Assembly (NCBI GenBank): GCA_040878115.1
Contig: JBBDMV010000130.1
Location: 1-64,000, forward strand
DNA length: 64,000 nt
Source: JBBDMU01 sp040878115
Lineage (GTDB): Bacteria; Bacteroidota; Rhodothermia; Balneolales; Natronogracilivirgulaceae
Direction: 5' to 3'
Part shown: positions 27,955 to 38,116 of the stretch, in pieces
Position numbering within the stretch: position 1 is the first letter of the stretch
Layout: each line of letters starts with the position of its first letter
Notes under the pieces: generated by a model
Database searches by the model: none
Told to the model about the DNA's origin: nothing
Seen by the model: the letters and a program-made list of their open reading frames with translations, nothing else
Translations under genes and position numbers: made by a program

Positions 27955-30090
27955 CTATGCCGGTACGAAATCAATTATTCTACGGGTAACATCTGTGTGG
28001 ACCACTTTGACCCTTAGTTCTTTCCCAAGCTGGTATTCTTTCCCTTTATGTCGTCCTGTTAAGCAGTGACGGCTTTGGTCATAAATATAATAATCATCAT
28101 TTAGTTCGCGGACCGATACCATTCCTTCACAATAAATATCGTTTAAAACCACATAAATACCCTTATCGGTTACACCACTAATAACTCCATTAAAAAACTC
28201 ACCAATTTTATCGGAAAGAAACTCGACTTGTTTCAGCTTTATAGAATCCCGTTCAGCACTTACAGCTTCCTTTTCCCGTTCACTGCAATGTTCACCAAGC
28301 TGCTTAAGTTCCGTAAAACTATAACCTGTTTTATTCCTATTATAAGCTTTGATCAGGTTATGGACAATAACATCAGGGTAACGCCTAATAGGGCTGGTAA
28401 AATGAGTGTAATGCAGAAATCCCAATCCATAGTGGCCAATGTTTTCAGAAGTATAAACGGCTTTTGACATGGACCTTAGTAGCAGGTCATTGATCGTATA
28501 TTTTAGTTTTGTCTTCTTTACCTGCTCAAGCAACTCATTGATTGCACTCACACTCACGTCGCCTTTATCGACCTTAAATTCGATACTCAGTGGACGGACC
28601 AGTTCACTTATATTGCGAAGTTTATCCACGTCTGGCTTATCGTGTACCCTGTAGATGAACGGATAAAGATCTTTTTGTTTTTTCTTGCCAGACTTTTTCC
28701 TTAGTATATCTACATGAGAGGCAACTGTTTTATTAGCCATTAACATACATTCCTCAACAAGCCTGTGTGCGGCGAGCCTTTCTTTGATCTTAACATCAAT
28801 GGGCTTGCCGGATTTATCAAGTACAAATTTTGGTTCCGGGGAATCAAAATCCATTGCCCCTTCCCGAAACCTCTTTTTGGTAAGCATACCTGTCATCGTT
28901 GCAAGTATTTGGAGTTCGCTGGCATTAGGCCCTTTTTTCTCATCAATAACATTCTGAGCATCTTCGTAAGTGAAACGGTGCTTCGAATTTATAATTGTTT
29001 CTTCAATACTGTAATCAACTAGCTTACCTCTTTTGGATATTTCCATAAAACAGCTGAAGGTGAGCTTATCTTCATGAGGCCGCAGGCTGCATACTCCATT
29101 GCTTAGCTTCATCGGTAACATAGGAATAACCCTGTCAACCAGATACACACTAGTGGCACGGTTCAATGCTTCAATATCGAGCACTGAATCCGATTCCAGG
29201 TAGTGAGTGACATCAGCAATATGTACACCTAAATAATAATTACCATTATCCAGTATTTTTATGCTTAATGCATCGTCAAAATCTTTCGCATCTTCAGGGT
29301 CAATGGTAAAAATATCCTGGTCCCGTAAGTCTTTACGACGTTTAAATTCTTTTTGAGGAATCTCCAGCGGTATTTTATTAACATACTCGTGCACATCTTC
29401 TGGGAAAGTACTTACCATCTGGTTTTCGGCTAATATGGAAAGCACCTCAGCGTCGTTACTTCCCTTTTTACCAAGAACTTCAGTTACCTCAGCTTCAGGC
29501 ATCGAACGTGGATCACTCCAGTCCACCATCTTGAAAATGACCTTGTAATTATGCGTTGCAGATTTTAAGTTTCCCGGCTTTACAAAAAAGTTGACCCTGG
29601 CTGATTTTTCATCGGCTTCAATGTAATAAGCATTTTTAGCCTGCTGTACCAGAGTGCCGACAAATAGATTGCGTCCGCGAGAAACTACATCTATTATTTT
29701 ACCTTGTATACGAGTGTGTTTACCATTTGGCTGAATCTTTACTCTAACCAGGTCATTATCCAGAGCAAGGCCGGTTTTTTGGGGGGGTATCTTGATGTCC
29801 GTTTCGTAGCCTTCTACCCTGACAAAACCTACCCCGCTTCTATTACTCGTAAAAACACCTTCTACCACATCCTTATCATGTCCAGCAGGTACTTTTCCGG
29901 TCATTTTGATATTTCCTTTTTTGATTCGGGTAACAATACCATCTTTGACGAGATTATCGATAGCTTTATTCAACTTTTTATAATCAGATGGTTTCTTCAA
30001 TCTGAGAGCAGAAAATAGTAATTCTACTGAAATCGGCGAATCAGGATTAGCGTCCATAATCTCAACAATGAGATCTTCTGTTCTTTTCAT
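27955..30090 (-). CDS. rnr: Ribonuclease R
   Basis: 711 aa. A 3'-5' exoribonuclease of the RNB (RNase II/R) family that degrades structured RNA. Order: N-terminal helix-turn-helix-like region (1-65), cold-shock domains (~70-220), RNB domain (~250-580) with the metal-binding motif TIDPEDAKDFDDALSI and the tail segment HYTHFTSPIRRYPDVIVHNL, and a C-terminal S1 domain (~625-708, GEFFNGVISGVTDKGIYVVL). ATG start at 30090, 30 bp after the tamB stop, so co-transcribed. Confidence 0.97.
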   Translation of the reverse strand: MKRTEDLIVEIMDANPDSPISVELLFSALRLKKPSDYKKLNKAIDNLVKDGIVTRIKKGNIKMTGKVPAGHDKDVVEGVFTSNRSGVGFVRVEGYETDIKIPPQKTGLALDNDLVRVKIQPNGKHTRIQGKIIDVVSRGRNLFVGTLVQQAKNAYYIEADEKSARVNFFVKPGNLKSATHNYKVIFKMVDWSDPRSMPEAEVTEVLGKKGSNDAEVLSILAENQMVSTFPEDVHEYVNKIPLEIPQKEFKRRKDLRDQDIFTIDPEDAKDFDDALSIKILDNGNYYLGVHIADVTHYLESDSVLDIEALNRATSVYLVDRVIPMLPMKLSNGVCSLRPHEDKLTFSCFMEISKRGKLVDYSIEETIINSKHRFTYEDAQNVIDEKKGPNASELQILATMTGMLTKKRFREGAMDFDSPEPKFVLDKSGKPIDVKIKERLAAHRLVEECMLMANKTVASHVDILRKKSGKKKQKDLYPFIYRVHDKPDVDKLRNISELVRPLSIEFKVDKGDVSVSAINELLEQVKKTKLKYTINDLLLRSMSKAVYTSENIGHYGLGFLHYTHFTSPIRRYPDVIVHNLIKAYNRNKTGYSFTELKQLGEHCSEREKEAVSAERDSIKLKQVEFLSDKIGEFFNGVISGVTDKGIYVVLNDIYCEGMVSVRELNDDYYIYDQSRHCLTGRHKGKEYQLGKELRVKVVHTDVTRRIIDFVPA

Positions 30091-30120
30091 ATTATTTATT
30101 TATTTCATGGAAACAGATGT

Positions 30121-33100
30121 TCACGATTCTTCATCCTCGTTTTCTTTGCTTCCGAATATACCGGTTATAGCTCCCCATATTCTTTGCCTGAATTGTTGCC
30201 AGGTATTAAATTGCATCTGCGCCTCCAGACCTACACCATTTACACTTTCAAGATGATCTCTTGTTCCAACTATCGGGATAGGGTCTTTTCGGTGGAATAA
30301 CTCTACTGATAAGGCATTACTAATTTGATATTTAGCCCCGACGTCACCGATATCAGCCTGTTCTCCGGCTACCTGCCCTTCACGATGTATAACCAGCCGG
30401 TCATCAAATAAACGAAGAGCAATACCTAAATCGGCCTGATCAAAGCCGGATAAGTTGAAATTTATATCCAGGCCCAGGTTACCCATATTGCTGTTTAAGA
30501 GCGTGTTTATCTGATTAGAAAGCAAATGACTGAGGCCTACCTGAGCTGTCCTGCTTTGCATATTGCTACTGAAAGCCTGGGTCTGCCCGGACCCGACGGA
30601 GCCGATTGCAATGAAACCTCCGGTGAATAGCAAGCTTGTAGCCTGAAGCAGCTTTTGTTCTTCACTGTTTAAAAGTGCGAGAATAGCAGCGTTTTGAGTT
30701 GCATCCACCGAATTTGGGAACTCAAAATAAAAGTCATTTTCTATGTTCTCAATGCTCCCGGTGATGTCCAATAATAAATCTACAGGCACTCGCTGCGCTT
30801 GATCTTCCACCGTTTGTGTCAGAAGCGAATTAATATTAGGCCTTGATCTGTAGGCTGCAGTAATATCTAATCCTGCATTGACCGGATCTCCATCCCACCG
30901 GAGACTTCCGCCTTCAAGTAAATTGAAACGCCGGGTAAAAATATCACCACCCACGAATTGATAATCCCCCGAAGTAATATCAAACCCCCCGAACATCTGA
31001 AGATCTTCATCTTCAAGAACAATTCGAATTCTTCCACTGCCTTCGGCATTCATAATTTCACCGGTGACAGGGTCAAATACAAGTTGCATAATATTATTAT
31101 CACTAGCTATAAACTGAAGGTCAAGCTGAAACACTTCGGCAAAGTCACGGTCAAGATTTCTCCTTATCTCTGTAACCTGGCTATCAGCACGACTTTTGTC
31201 AACAGAATCGAAATCTTTCACAAAATTAATAGATTGCCCCTGAGCGTCTACTCTTGTTTCATCAAGCAGAGGAATTGACAAGCGTGAGCTGGAAGTTGTG
31301 CGTACAGGCTCTGTCGTTCTCACATATGGCGATAAATTGGAGCCCGTTACGTTTACTTTTCCCGTACCCCCAAGATTTCCATAAAAATAAGCATCGGGTT
31401 CGTAACTGTTGTTGAGGAAGGTCAAAGAATTCATCTCCAGGGTAATATCAAGCGGCCTTTCAGCCTGAAAATCGTTGAACTTTACCCAACCATATAATTC
31501 CCCGGTACCTCTGGCCTGATCACGGACCGTCAGGGTATCAAGCAAAACACCTTTATGCCGGTCCAATTCAACAGGACCGGTTATATAATAATTGGTATTG
31601 AAAAAAACGGGCTTCACATAACCATCATGGGCATATAAATCGGCGTTAAAATCAAAGTCATCCCAGTTACCGGTAAGTGTGCCGGTTCCGTCCCCACGCC
31701 CTTCAACAGTTTCAAAAATCCCCGTGGCTATATATGGAAGGACCCAAAGGTCTATTTCATTAAAATCTGCATCAAAATGATAAAGCGTGTCCTGCGGGTT
31801 TTCTAAGTTCGGTGTAAGAAAGTAGCCGTCGAGCACGATATCCTGACCAATGTTATCATTCTCCGCCAGATATGATGCGTACTTTGTTGTATCCATTTGG
31901 ATGGCCAAGCGGGTATCAAAACGCCGTTTGTCTGAGTTGAAATTACTGGTCAGGTCAATATCTCCCACCTCACGTTCATCGATAGCAAAACGATCTACAA
32001 AAATCCCACCCTGAAAAATAGGCTGCAAATTTAAGGATTTTGTGAAGAATTCCGCATCCAGTGTACCCTGAAAATTCACCCTTCCGTCTATGAGCCGGGA
32101 AATACGGTTCAAGTCAACGTTTTCCAGACTGTAGGTTACTGAATCTTCCGGTAATGGACTAAATACTCCACGAATGTCAATTTTCTGCTCATCATTCATA
32201 AAGGCAGCATTATCAATAGTCATCTTCTGATTTGAATCATATGTAATAATGGGGGGGGCTTCTGAAGTTTCCCAAAAATAACCCGGGTTGCCTAACTCCA
32301 TTTTTTCAATAAATGTGGTAATAGACAATGAGTCAAGGATACCCACCATTTCAGTGGCAAACATCATATCCTCTCCGAAATCACTAATCTCATGTGATGC
32401 ATGGATGGTATCCTGGCGCAATGAAATTATCGTACTGAGTCCATTTAGTGAAAACTCACCAATATCAACTTTACTGATCTTAGACTCCAAATCCAGACTG
32501 GAAAAATCTCGAAGCTTCCGGCCATGACGGAAATAAGCAGTCAGCATGACATCAGGGTCTTCAAAACGATAACCATTGACCCGGACCTGCCGATCCTTCC
32601 AACCACCGGAAATCAAAAATGTATTGCTACTGGCATTAATATTGAATTGAACATGGGCATTAGATGCAATAACGGGCATATCCGGGAAATAGCTCTTGAG
32701 CAACTCAATATCTTTAAGTTCAAGATTAAAGTCTAGGTCCACGCTTTGATCAACGATCTCCGGATTTGGGTCTCTGGTTTTGACAGAATCCATTAAAAAC
32801 TCTTCGGTTATCCTGTCTTTAAAATAATCACTCCAATGTTTCCCTAAATTCATGATCTCTATTGGGCGAACATCACCCCCTATAAACATATCCATAAATG
32901 TGCTTGTAAAGCGTAGAGACCGTTCAGGGTTCTCGGAATGATCGAGATCTACATATAACTGATGTGGCTGCAGTATGTTACCGTTTACGCGTGATTCTGA
33001 TATATCCAAATTTGCACGGCCGTAAATACTATCGATATGTTCCCCGCGAGCGTTGAAATCATAATAAAAATTCAGCGATGTTATCGGAGCTTTATCAAAG

Positions 33101-34719
33101 TTAAAAAAATCTGCCATATTATATTGTGAAGCCTCACCACTGAAATCATAGATCGGTTCTTTCTGTGAATAATCTATAGAACCGCTACCATTGATCAAAG
33201 TAACGCCTTGCTTATAAGTAAACTCAGGTTGGAGGATGTTGTCCTGGTAACGTATATTTGCCTGTAAAACTGGAATAGCATAATGATCGTAGTAACTGTT
33301 GGCAAGGTCAATATCCATATTGACCTTAGCTGTTTTAGGGTCAAAACCCTGGCCACTGAAATCCATGTTAATATGTATGCTTGATTGGGCCAGATTGAGG
33401 GACGGGTATTCACTCACATCAATACCATCCGCAATAAGTGACCCTGAATAGGTCCACGGTTCACGAATTCTTATCCAGGCATTCAGGTTCATTGTACCTT
33501 TAGGCAAATCCAGGTCGATGTTGATACCTGTCGAATCGGCATTTCCCACAACATCACCACTAAAATCAACTTTTTGCCAATCCTTAAAAGGAAAATCAAG
33601 AAAAGTGTCTGAAAAGGCCTGTAATTCTTTATCCGTAAAATTGAGATGTTCCAGTTCTGCCTGATAATTTAAGGGCCCGCTTCCCAGCAAACCTTCCAGC
33701 TGCCCTGAAAAAAGGAGCCTACTTTCTCCTGAATTCATTTGCATATCAGAAAAAATAATATCATCAGCAAAACCACGAGCCTTTCCGCTTAGATTAATTG
33801 GGGTATTCATTTCCGGAATACCCACCAATACATCTGCAAATTCATTCGTGAAAATGGTAGATGAACGTAATTCTACATCATAAAATGCTTGTTCAACTTG
33901 AGTTATAAGATCAGGCTCGCTCAAGTTGATTCCTTCAATCAGGCTGTTTAAAATAATGGATGATTCATTTGTAACAAGCTGGACCTGGTTGAGCTCAAGG
34001 TAATCTTCGTCGTTAAATATCTGGCCGGAAACGCTGATGGGTGAAGCCTCAAGCTCCGGAATGTCTATATTGAACGTGTTGATGTCCAGATACTTTTGAT
34101 CTTCTGTGATTTCAAGCCGCATTGTCAGATCAATTCCATAGGCCGAAAGCCCATCCGGAAGTTTCACAATGTCGGGCATATTAAGCAAGCGGTCAGCAAC
34201 TATTCGACCGGATGAGATCTTAAAAGCAGGGGCAAATATTTCAATATGACGATCTTCCCTGAAAAAGGAACTCCCAATACCGCTGCTCTCCTGCAGCGGG
34301 CGAAAAGCATGTTCGATTAAATATTCCGTGTCATTAAAAGCTTTTAAATATACCGACGGGTTTTCAAGCACCAGGTTGTTCAAACGAACTTTATTGAAAA
34401 GCAGGTCCCATAATCCCGGATTTATAGTAACCGCATCTATTTGAAGCATTGTTTCTTCGGATACTCCGTCATCGTAACTTAACTCAAGATCAGTGATAGT
34501 GACTTGAAATGGTAATAAACCATCCAGGGTGCCAATGGTAATGTTACCCTGAAAATGATTATTAAATGTTACTTCAATTTGTTCAGCAACAATATTCTTT
34601 GCGTATTCCGTCTGGATAAATAGAAAAATGGCGCTTGTAATGATAACAGCAAAAAAAAGCAGGACCAGCATGGTTTGCAGTAAATAATTCCATAACCTAT
34701 ATATAATATGCAGAAACAA
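30121..34719 (-). CDS. tamB: TamB-type translocation and assembly module protein
   Basis: 1532 aa. One N-terminal membrane anchor (about residues 15-33) is followed by very long repetitive beta-rich sequence, as in AsmA/TamB bridge proteins, and the C-terminal TamB (DUF490) domain (~1100-1510, e.g. IRIVLEDEDLQMFGGFDITSGDYQFVGG; GGSLRWDGDPVNAGLDITAAYR). Such proteins span the periplasm from inner to outer membrane and carry phospholipids or aid outer-membrane protein assembly. The start is TTG at 34719; an ATG at 34671 would remove the basic residues before the anchor and is less likely. 15 bp after aroB. Confidence 0.9.
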   Translation of the reverse strand: MFLHIIYRLWNYLLQTMLVLLFFAVIITSAIFLFIQTEYAKNIVAEQIEVTFNNHFQGNITIGTLDGLLPFQVTITDLELSYDDGVSEETMLQIDAVTINPGLWDLLFNKVRLNNLVLENPSVYLKAFNDTEYLIEHAFRPLQESSGIGSSFFREDRHIEIFAPAFKISSGRIVADRLLNMPDIVKLPDGLSAYGIDLTMRLEITEDQKYLDINTFNIDIPELEASPISVSGQIFNDEDYLELNQVQLVTNESSIILNSLIEGINLSEPDLITQVEQAFYDVELRSSTIFTNEFADVLVGIPEMNTPINLSGKARGFADDIIFSDMQMNSGESRLLFSGQLEGLLGSGPLNYQAELEHLNFTDKELQAFSDTFLDFPFKDWQKVDFSGDVVGNADSTGINIDLDLPKGTMNLNAWIRIREPWTYSGSLIADGIDVSEYPSLNLAQSSIHINMDFSGQGFDPKTAKVNMDIDLANSYYDHYAIPVLQANIRYQDNILQPEFTYKQGVTLINGSGSIDYSQKEPIYDFSGEASQYNMADFFNFDKAPITSLNFYYDFNARGEHIDSIYGRANLDISESRVNGNILQPHQLYVDLDHSENPERSLRFTSTFMDMFIGGDVRPIEIMNLGKHWSDYFKDRITEEFLMDSVKTRDPNPEIVDQSVDLDFNLELKDIELLKSYFPDMPVIASNAHVQFNINASSNTFLISGGWKDRQVRVNGYRFEDPDVMLTAYFRHGRKLRDFSSLDLESKISKVDIGEFSLNGLSTIISLRQDTIHASHEISDFGEDMMFATEMVGILDSLSITTFIEKMELGNPGYFWETSEAPPIITYDSNQKMTIDNAAFMNDEQKIDIRGVFSPLPEDSVTYSLENVDLNRISRLIDGRVNFQGTLDAEFFTKSLNLQPIFQGGIFVDRFAIDEREVGDIDLTSNFNSDKRRFDTRLAIQMDTTKYASYLAENDNIGQDIVLDGYFLTPNLENPQDTLYHFDADFNEIDLWVLPYIATGIFETVEGRGDGTGTLTGNWDDFDFNADLYAHDGYVKPVFFNTNYYITGPVELDRHKGVLLDTLTVRDQARGTGELYGWVKFNDFQAERPLDITLEMNSLTFLNNSYEPDAYFYGNLGGTGKVNVTGSNLSPYVRTTEPVRTTSSSRLSIPLLDETRVDAQGQSINFVKDFDSVDKSRADSQVTEIRRNLDRDFAEVFQLDLQFIASDNNIMQLVFDPVTGEIMNAEGSGRIRIVLEDEDLQMFGGFDITSGDYQFVGGDIFTRRFNLLEGGSLRWDGDPVNAGLDITAAYRSRPNINSLLTQTVEDQAQRVPVDLLLDITGSIENIENDFYFEFPNSVDATQNAAILALLNSEEQKLLQATSLLFTGGFIAIGSVGSGQTQAFSSNMQSRTAQVGLSHLLSNQINTLLNSNMGNLGLDINFNLSGFDQADLGIALRLFDDRLVIHREGQVAGEQADIGDVGAKYQISNALSVELFHRKDPIPIVGTRDHLESVNGVGLEAQMQFNTWQQFRQRIWGAITGIFGSKENEDEES

Positions 34720-34734
34720 GTATATTTTTGCTGT

Positions 34735-35832
34735 TTAAACGTTAACGTTTTTCAGGGCATATGCCCAGGATGATTCAATTTGATTCACCGTACAGAAATC
34801 AGTTAAAAAAGGTTTCTTCCATGCATGTAAAAGCACCAGCCGTATTTTATTGTTTAGGATTTTCTTGTCTTTATACATGTATGCAACGATCTTATTCACA
34901 AAAGGAGTATAATCTTTCGTATGTAAGCCATAGGCTTGCTTAAATTGAAGAAGCTTCTCAGTATCAACCTTGCCACCGACATTTTGTGAAAGATGACTAG
35001 CGGCTACAAGTCCGATAAATACAGCTTCACCATGAGAGAATACTTTGTATTCTGTAAATGTTTCCAGGGCATGGGCAAAAGTATGCCCCAGGTTCAGATA
35101 TGCACGGATTCCTGATTCCTTTTCATCTTTTTGGACGATATCCGCTTTAATGCCAATGCAATCACTGATAATCTCCGTAAGTTTCCCGTGGGAATGCCAG
35201 TCATTGGTATGGACCAAATCGGTAACATCATCAAACAATGATGGTTGGGCAATGGCAGCGTATTTCAGTATCTCACCGAGTCCGCATAACCATTCTTTGC
35301 GAGGAAGCGTATTCAGCAACCGGGTTTCAACGAAAACGGACTGGGGCTGATAAAACGCACCTATCAGGTTTTTCCCGGTCTTATGATTAATACCCGTCTT
35401 CCCTCCAATGGAACTGTCTACCATAGCAAGCAGTGTTGTTGGGAAATGATACAGCGGAAGTCCCCGCATAATGGCAGAAGCCGCATAGCCGGCTAAATCA
35501 CCAGTAACCCCACCCCCGATGGCAAGTAAAGGGGTATTGCGCCTGGTTTCGTTCTTTAAAGCAAAATCGAGGATGTCGCTCCAGTTCGCAATATTTTTTT
35601 CAACCTCACCTGATGGCATTACAAACCAGTCAATTCGTTGAAATATACTTTCAAACAAAGTTTGATAAGCCTGTCGATGCAGGTTGTCTACATGGCTATC
35701 AATTACAACAATCGCCCGGTCGGTATTGGTATTTTGACTAAAGTAATCACGAATGACAGAATTTAGATCATGACCAACAAAAACAGGATATCGTTGATTG
35801 GAAGATATTTTTACATCAAGGTTGGGGTTCAT
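34735..35832 (-). CDS. aroB: 3-dehydroquinate synthase
   Basis: 365 aa from ATG 35832, which gives MNPNLDVKISSNQRYPVFVG, the expected family start; an open frame extends further upstream within aroK but has no homology-like content. It converts DAHP to 3-dehydroquinate in the shikimate pathway, using NAD+ and a divalent metal. Motifs: IDSHVDNLH, PSGEVEKN, GGGVTGDLAGYAAS, TTLLAMVDSSIGGKTGIN, and the metal-binding LNLGHTFAHALE. It overlaps aroK by 17 bp, so the two are coupled. Confidence 0.96.
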   Translation of the reverse strand: MNPNLDVKISSNQRYPVFVGHDLNSVIRDYFSQNTNTDRAIVVIDSHVDNLHRQAYQTLFESIFQRIDWFVMPSGEVEKNIANWSDILDFALKNETRRNTPLLAIGGGVTGDLAGYAASAIMRGLPLYHFPTTLLAMVDSSIGGKTGINHKTGKNLIGAFYQPQSVFVETRLLNTLPRKEWLCGLGEILKYAAIAQPSLFDDVTDLVHTNDWHSHGKLTEIISDCIGIKADIVQKDEKESGIRAYLNLGHTFAHALETFTEYKVFSHGEAVFIGLVAASHLSQNVGGKVDTEKLLQFKQAYGLHTKDYTPFVNKIVAYMYKDKKILNNKIRLVLLHAWKKPFLTDFCTVNQIESSWAYALKNVNV

Positions 35833-36397
35833 ACTCTCGGATATATTGTGCAACTTTTTCGGCCGCGGTATTTCTGTTCCAGACAGGATCGACTTTGATA
35901 CGTATTTGTGATTGCACATACAGGCTTTCCCGCTTTTTGTGCAAGTCATAAAGATACGCTTTTAATTCCTCTATTTCGCGTTTTGAGCCATCTTTATGAA
36001 ACAACATCGGACGTGTTCTGTTTCCTGTCAAGCGGTCAATTATTATAGGTAAAGGAATATCCAAATACACAAGAAGATTCTTTTCTTTAATGTGATTTAC
36101 GACTTCTTCATTATGTAAAGCACCACCCCCAAGTGCGATCAAAGAGCTTTCGGCATCAAGCAGACTATTCAGGTAACGAAGTTCAAGCTCTCTAAAGTAG
36201 GATTCTCCATGCTCAGTGAAAATGTTACTGATGGATTTACCCTCATCGCGCTCAATTATTTTATCGAGATCAAAAAAAGGTTTATGCAGGTCATGTGCCA
36301 CAAGACGACCAATACTGCTTTTTCCCGATGCCATGAAGCCGCAAATGAGGATGTGTATGGTTGAGGAATTAGTGGTTTGTTCGTTCGCTTTGCTCAC
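35816..36397 (-). CDS. aroK: Shikimate kinase
   Basis: 193 aa, GTG start at 36397 (no suitable ATG before the P-loop). Transfers phosphate from ATP to shikimate. Walker A is FMASGKSSIG (Lys26), the shikimate-binding FDLDKIIERDEG and GGGA (ALGGGALHNE) are present, and the lid contains GNRTRP. First gene of the run aroK-aroB-tamB-rnr-protease/Omp85. Upstream is a 96-bp gap containing a low-complexity CAATTTACAAATTCACCCA-like stretch. Confidence 0.95.
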   Translation of the reverse strand: MSKANEQTTNSSTIHILICGFMASGKSSIGRLVAHDLHKPFFDLDKIIERDEGKSISNIFTEHGESYFRELELRYLNSLLDAESSLIALGGGALHNEEVVNHIKEKNLLVYLDIPLPIIIDRLTGNRTRPMLFHKDGSKREIEELKAYLYDLHKKRESLYVQSQIRIKVDPVWNRNTAAEKVAQYIREYEPQP

Positions 36398-36493
36398 TTT
36401 GGTAATTTTGTTGTTTGTTCAGTATTAAGTTTTGGTTTTACATAAAGTGCAGAGCCACCAATTTACAAATTCACCCATTCACAATTTTACAAA

Positions 36494-38074
36494 TTACGCA
36501 CTCGCCAATATTACCTGCTCTTTAATTACCTTAACCTGACCGGGAGCTGCTCCTTTTGGCTTTCGGACGTGTTTCCTTTTCGTATATATCACCGGGACCA
36601 GACTGGAACCTGCGCCTTTTGAATATTTCGCAGCATACGAGGCCGCTTTTTCCAAAACATGCTTTTCAGGATAATCAACCTTTTTCTCCATACGAATAAT
36701 AACATGAGATCCGGCATAACCTCTGGCATGAAGCCAGATATCTTCTTTATGGGAATCCCGGAGCAGTTCATCATTGCTTTTAGCGCTTTTGCCGGCCCAT
36801 AACTTGTAACCATCGGCTTCGATTATTCTATAAGGATGGCGGAACTGTTCTCCTTCGGGTTGCCCTACACCTATAGTCTGCAATTCCTTAAGGTGCATCT
36901 TCTTCCATTTCTCAAGGTCTCTAAGGGTGTTTATACCGCGAAGCCCGGCCAGAAGGCTGATGACCTGTTCCAGTTCTTTTTCGGCATCTCCTAAAAGGAC
37001 ACCGGCCGTATCATAAGCCTTTTTAGCCTCGCGGCCCTTATCATAATACAGACCGGCATTTTCTGATAAGCTAAAAGCCTTTTTGATGGGTATGGGTACA
37101 ACATTTCCCTCGTCATACAGATCTTCTACCTGTATTTCCTCTGCATCCGATTCAATCGACTTATAAAGGTTGGCCATGATCAGATGACCATATTTCTCGT
37201 ATCGCTCCGAACGCTCCAAACTTTTATCAGCACCCGATAAATTCTTCAGGCGTTTTTGAAGTTTATCGTGTTGCTTCTCCAGACGACGTAGCAATCCGGA
37301 TATTTGGCCCTCGAATTTTTGAAGGTGGGAACGGTAATAAAACGAAGATCGAATGGCTTCATTAAAACTGTCGAAGATTTTTTTGCCTGGAACTGAAAAA
37401 AAACCATCGGGCAAAAGACAAATTCTACCGTCTGCCAAAACTCCCGGTACAGCCTTTTCCATCAATGCTCGATCTAAATCGTCCGCAAAAGATGATAACT
37501 CCTCGTTTGTTTTGGACTCAAGATTAAAGTAAAGTATCAGGTCTGGCAGCAGATTTCTTGGCAATAACGGATTAATGGAAATTAAACGCTGCCTGGCATT
37601 GCCTTTTAATTCTTTATAATTTTTAACGTTAGGTTTACGTGCTATCGGGGCTTGCTGGTCGTTATACCTTTTTTGATGTTTGAATGTACTTCTAATTAAA
37701 CCATCACCAACAAGGAAAATATTTGCGCTATTACCAAATAACTGAAATAGTATCTGCTGATCATTATTCAATTCCAGGGTTAACAGACGATCACCTTCTG
37801 CAAGCTGTAAATTTGTTACACGAGATCCCTTAAGTTTTTCGAAAAAACGAGCGGCATTTTTAATTTTTGGAACATTATAATGGTCTTGGAACATTCCGTT
37901 TTTACCGGGTTCAACACTCACACTTAGCTTTATAGGTTTTTCTTGCTGGTAAAAATACAAATCAAGCCGGTTTTTCTGTATACTAAGGGCTTTAGAAAAA
38001 ATAGCCTGATTTAGATTTTTTTTTAATTCACCAGTTAAATATATTAAGGTATAGTAGTTATTCATATTCATCAT
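36494..38074 (-). CDS. rqcH: NFACT-family ribosome quality control protein (RqcH-like)
   Basis: 526 aa from ATG 38074 (in-frame ATGs also at 38071 and 38065). The frame is open up to 38152, but this would overlap the divergent gene, and the family starts near MNNYYTLIYLTGELKK. Order: NFACT-N (~1-190, with EGDRLLTLEL carrying an Asp-Arg pair), a helix-hairpin and coiled-coil region (~230-390), and NFACT-R (~400-505, with DIWLHARGYAGSHVII). Bacterial RqcH binds obstructed 50S subunits with a peptidyl-tRNA and adds alanine tails to mark the chain for degradation. Divergent from the 215-aa gene, with only 42 bp between starts. Confidence 0.88.
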   Translation of the reverse strand: MMNMNNYYTLIYLTGELKKNLNQAIFSKALSIQKNRLDLYFYQQEKPIKLSVSVEPGKNGMFQDHYNVPKIKNAARFFEKLKGSRVTNLQLAEGDRLLTLELNNDQQILFQLFGNSANIFLVGDGLIRSTFKHQKRYNDQQAPIARKPNVKNYKELKGNARQRLISINPLLPRNLLPDLILYFNLESKTNEELSSFADDLDRALMEKAVPGVLADGRICLLPDGFFSVPGKKIFDSFNEAIRSSFYYRSHLQKFEGQISGLLRRLEKQHDKLQKRLKNLSGADKSLERSERYEKYGHLIMANLYKSIESDAEEIQVEDLYDEGNVVPIPIKKAFSLSENAGLYYDKGREAKKAYDTAGVLLGDAEKELEQVISLLAGLRGINTLRDLEKWKKMHLKELQTIGVGQPEGEQFRHPYRIIEADGYKLWAGKSAKSNDELLRDSHKEDIWLHARGYAGSHVIIRMEKKVDYPEKHVLEKAASYAAKYSKGAGSSLVPVIYTKRKHVRKPKGAAPGQVKVIKEQVILASA

Positions 38075-38116
38075 GAAGGTTACAAAGCGCTTTGCGAATA
38101 AATTAATTAAGAAATC

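Noticed and set aside
35833..35949. N-terminal extension of aroB into aroK
   Set aside because: The extra residues match no dehydroquinate synthase sequence; ATG 35832 fits the family start.
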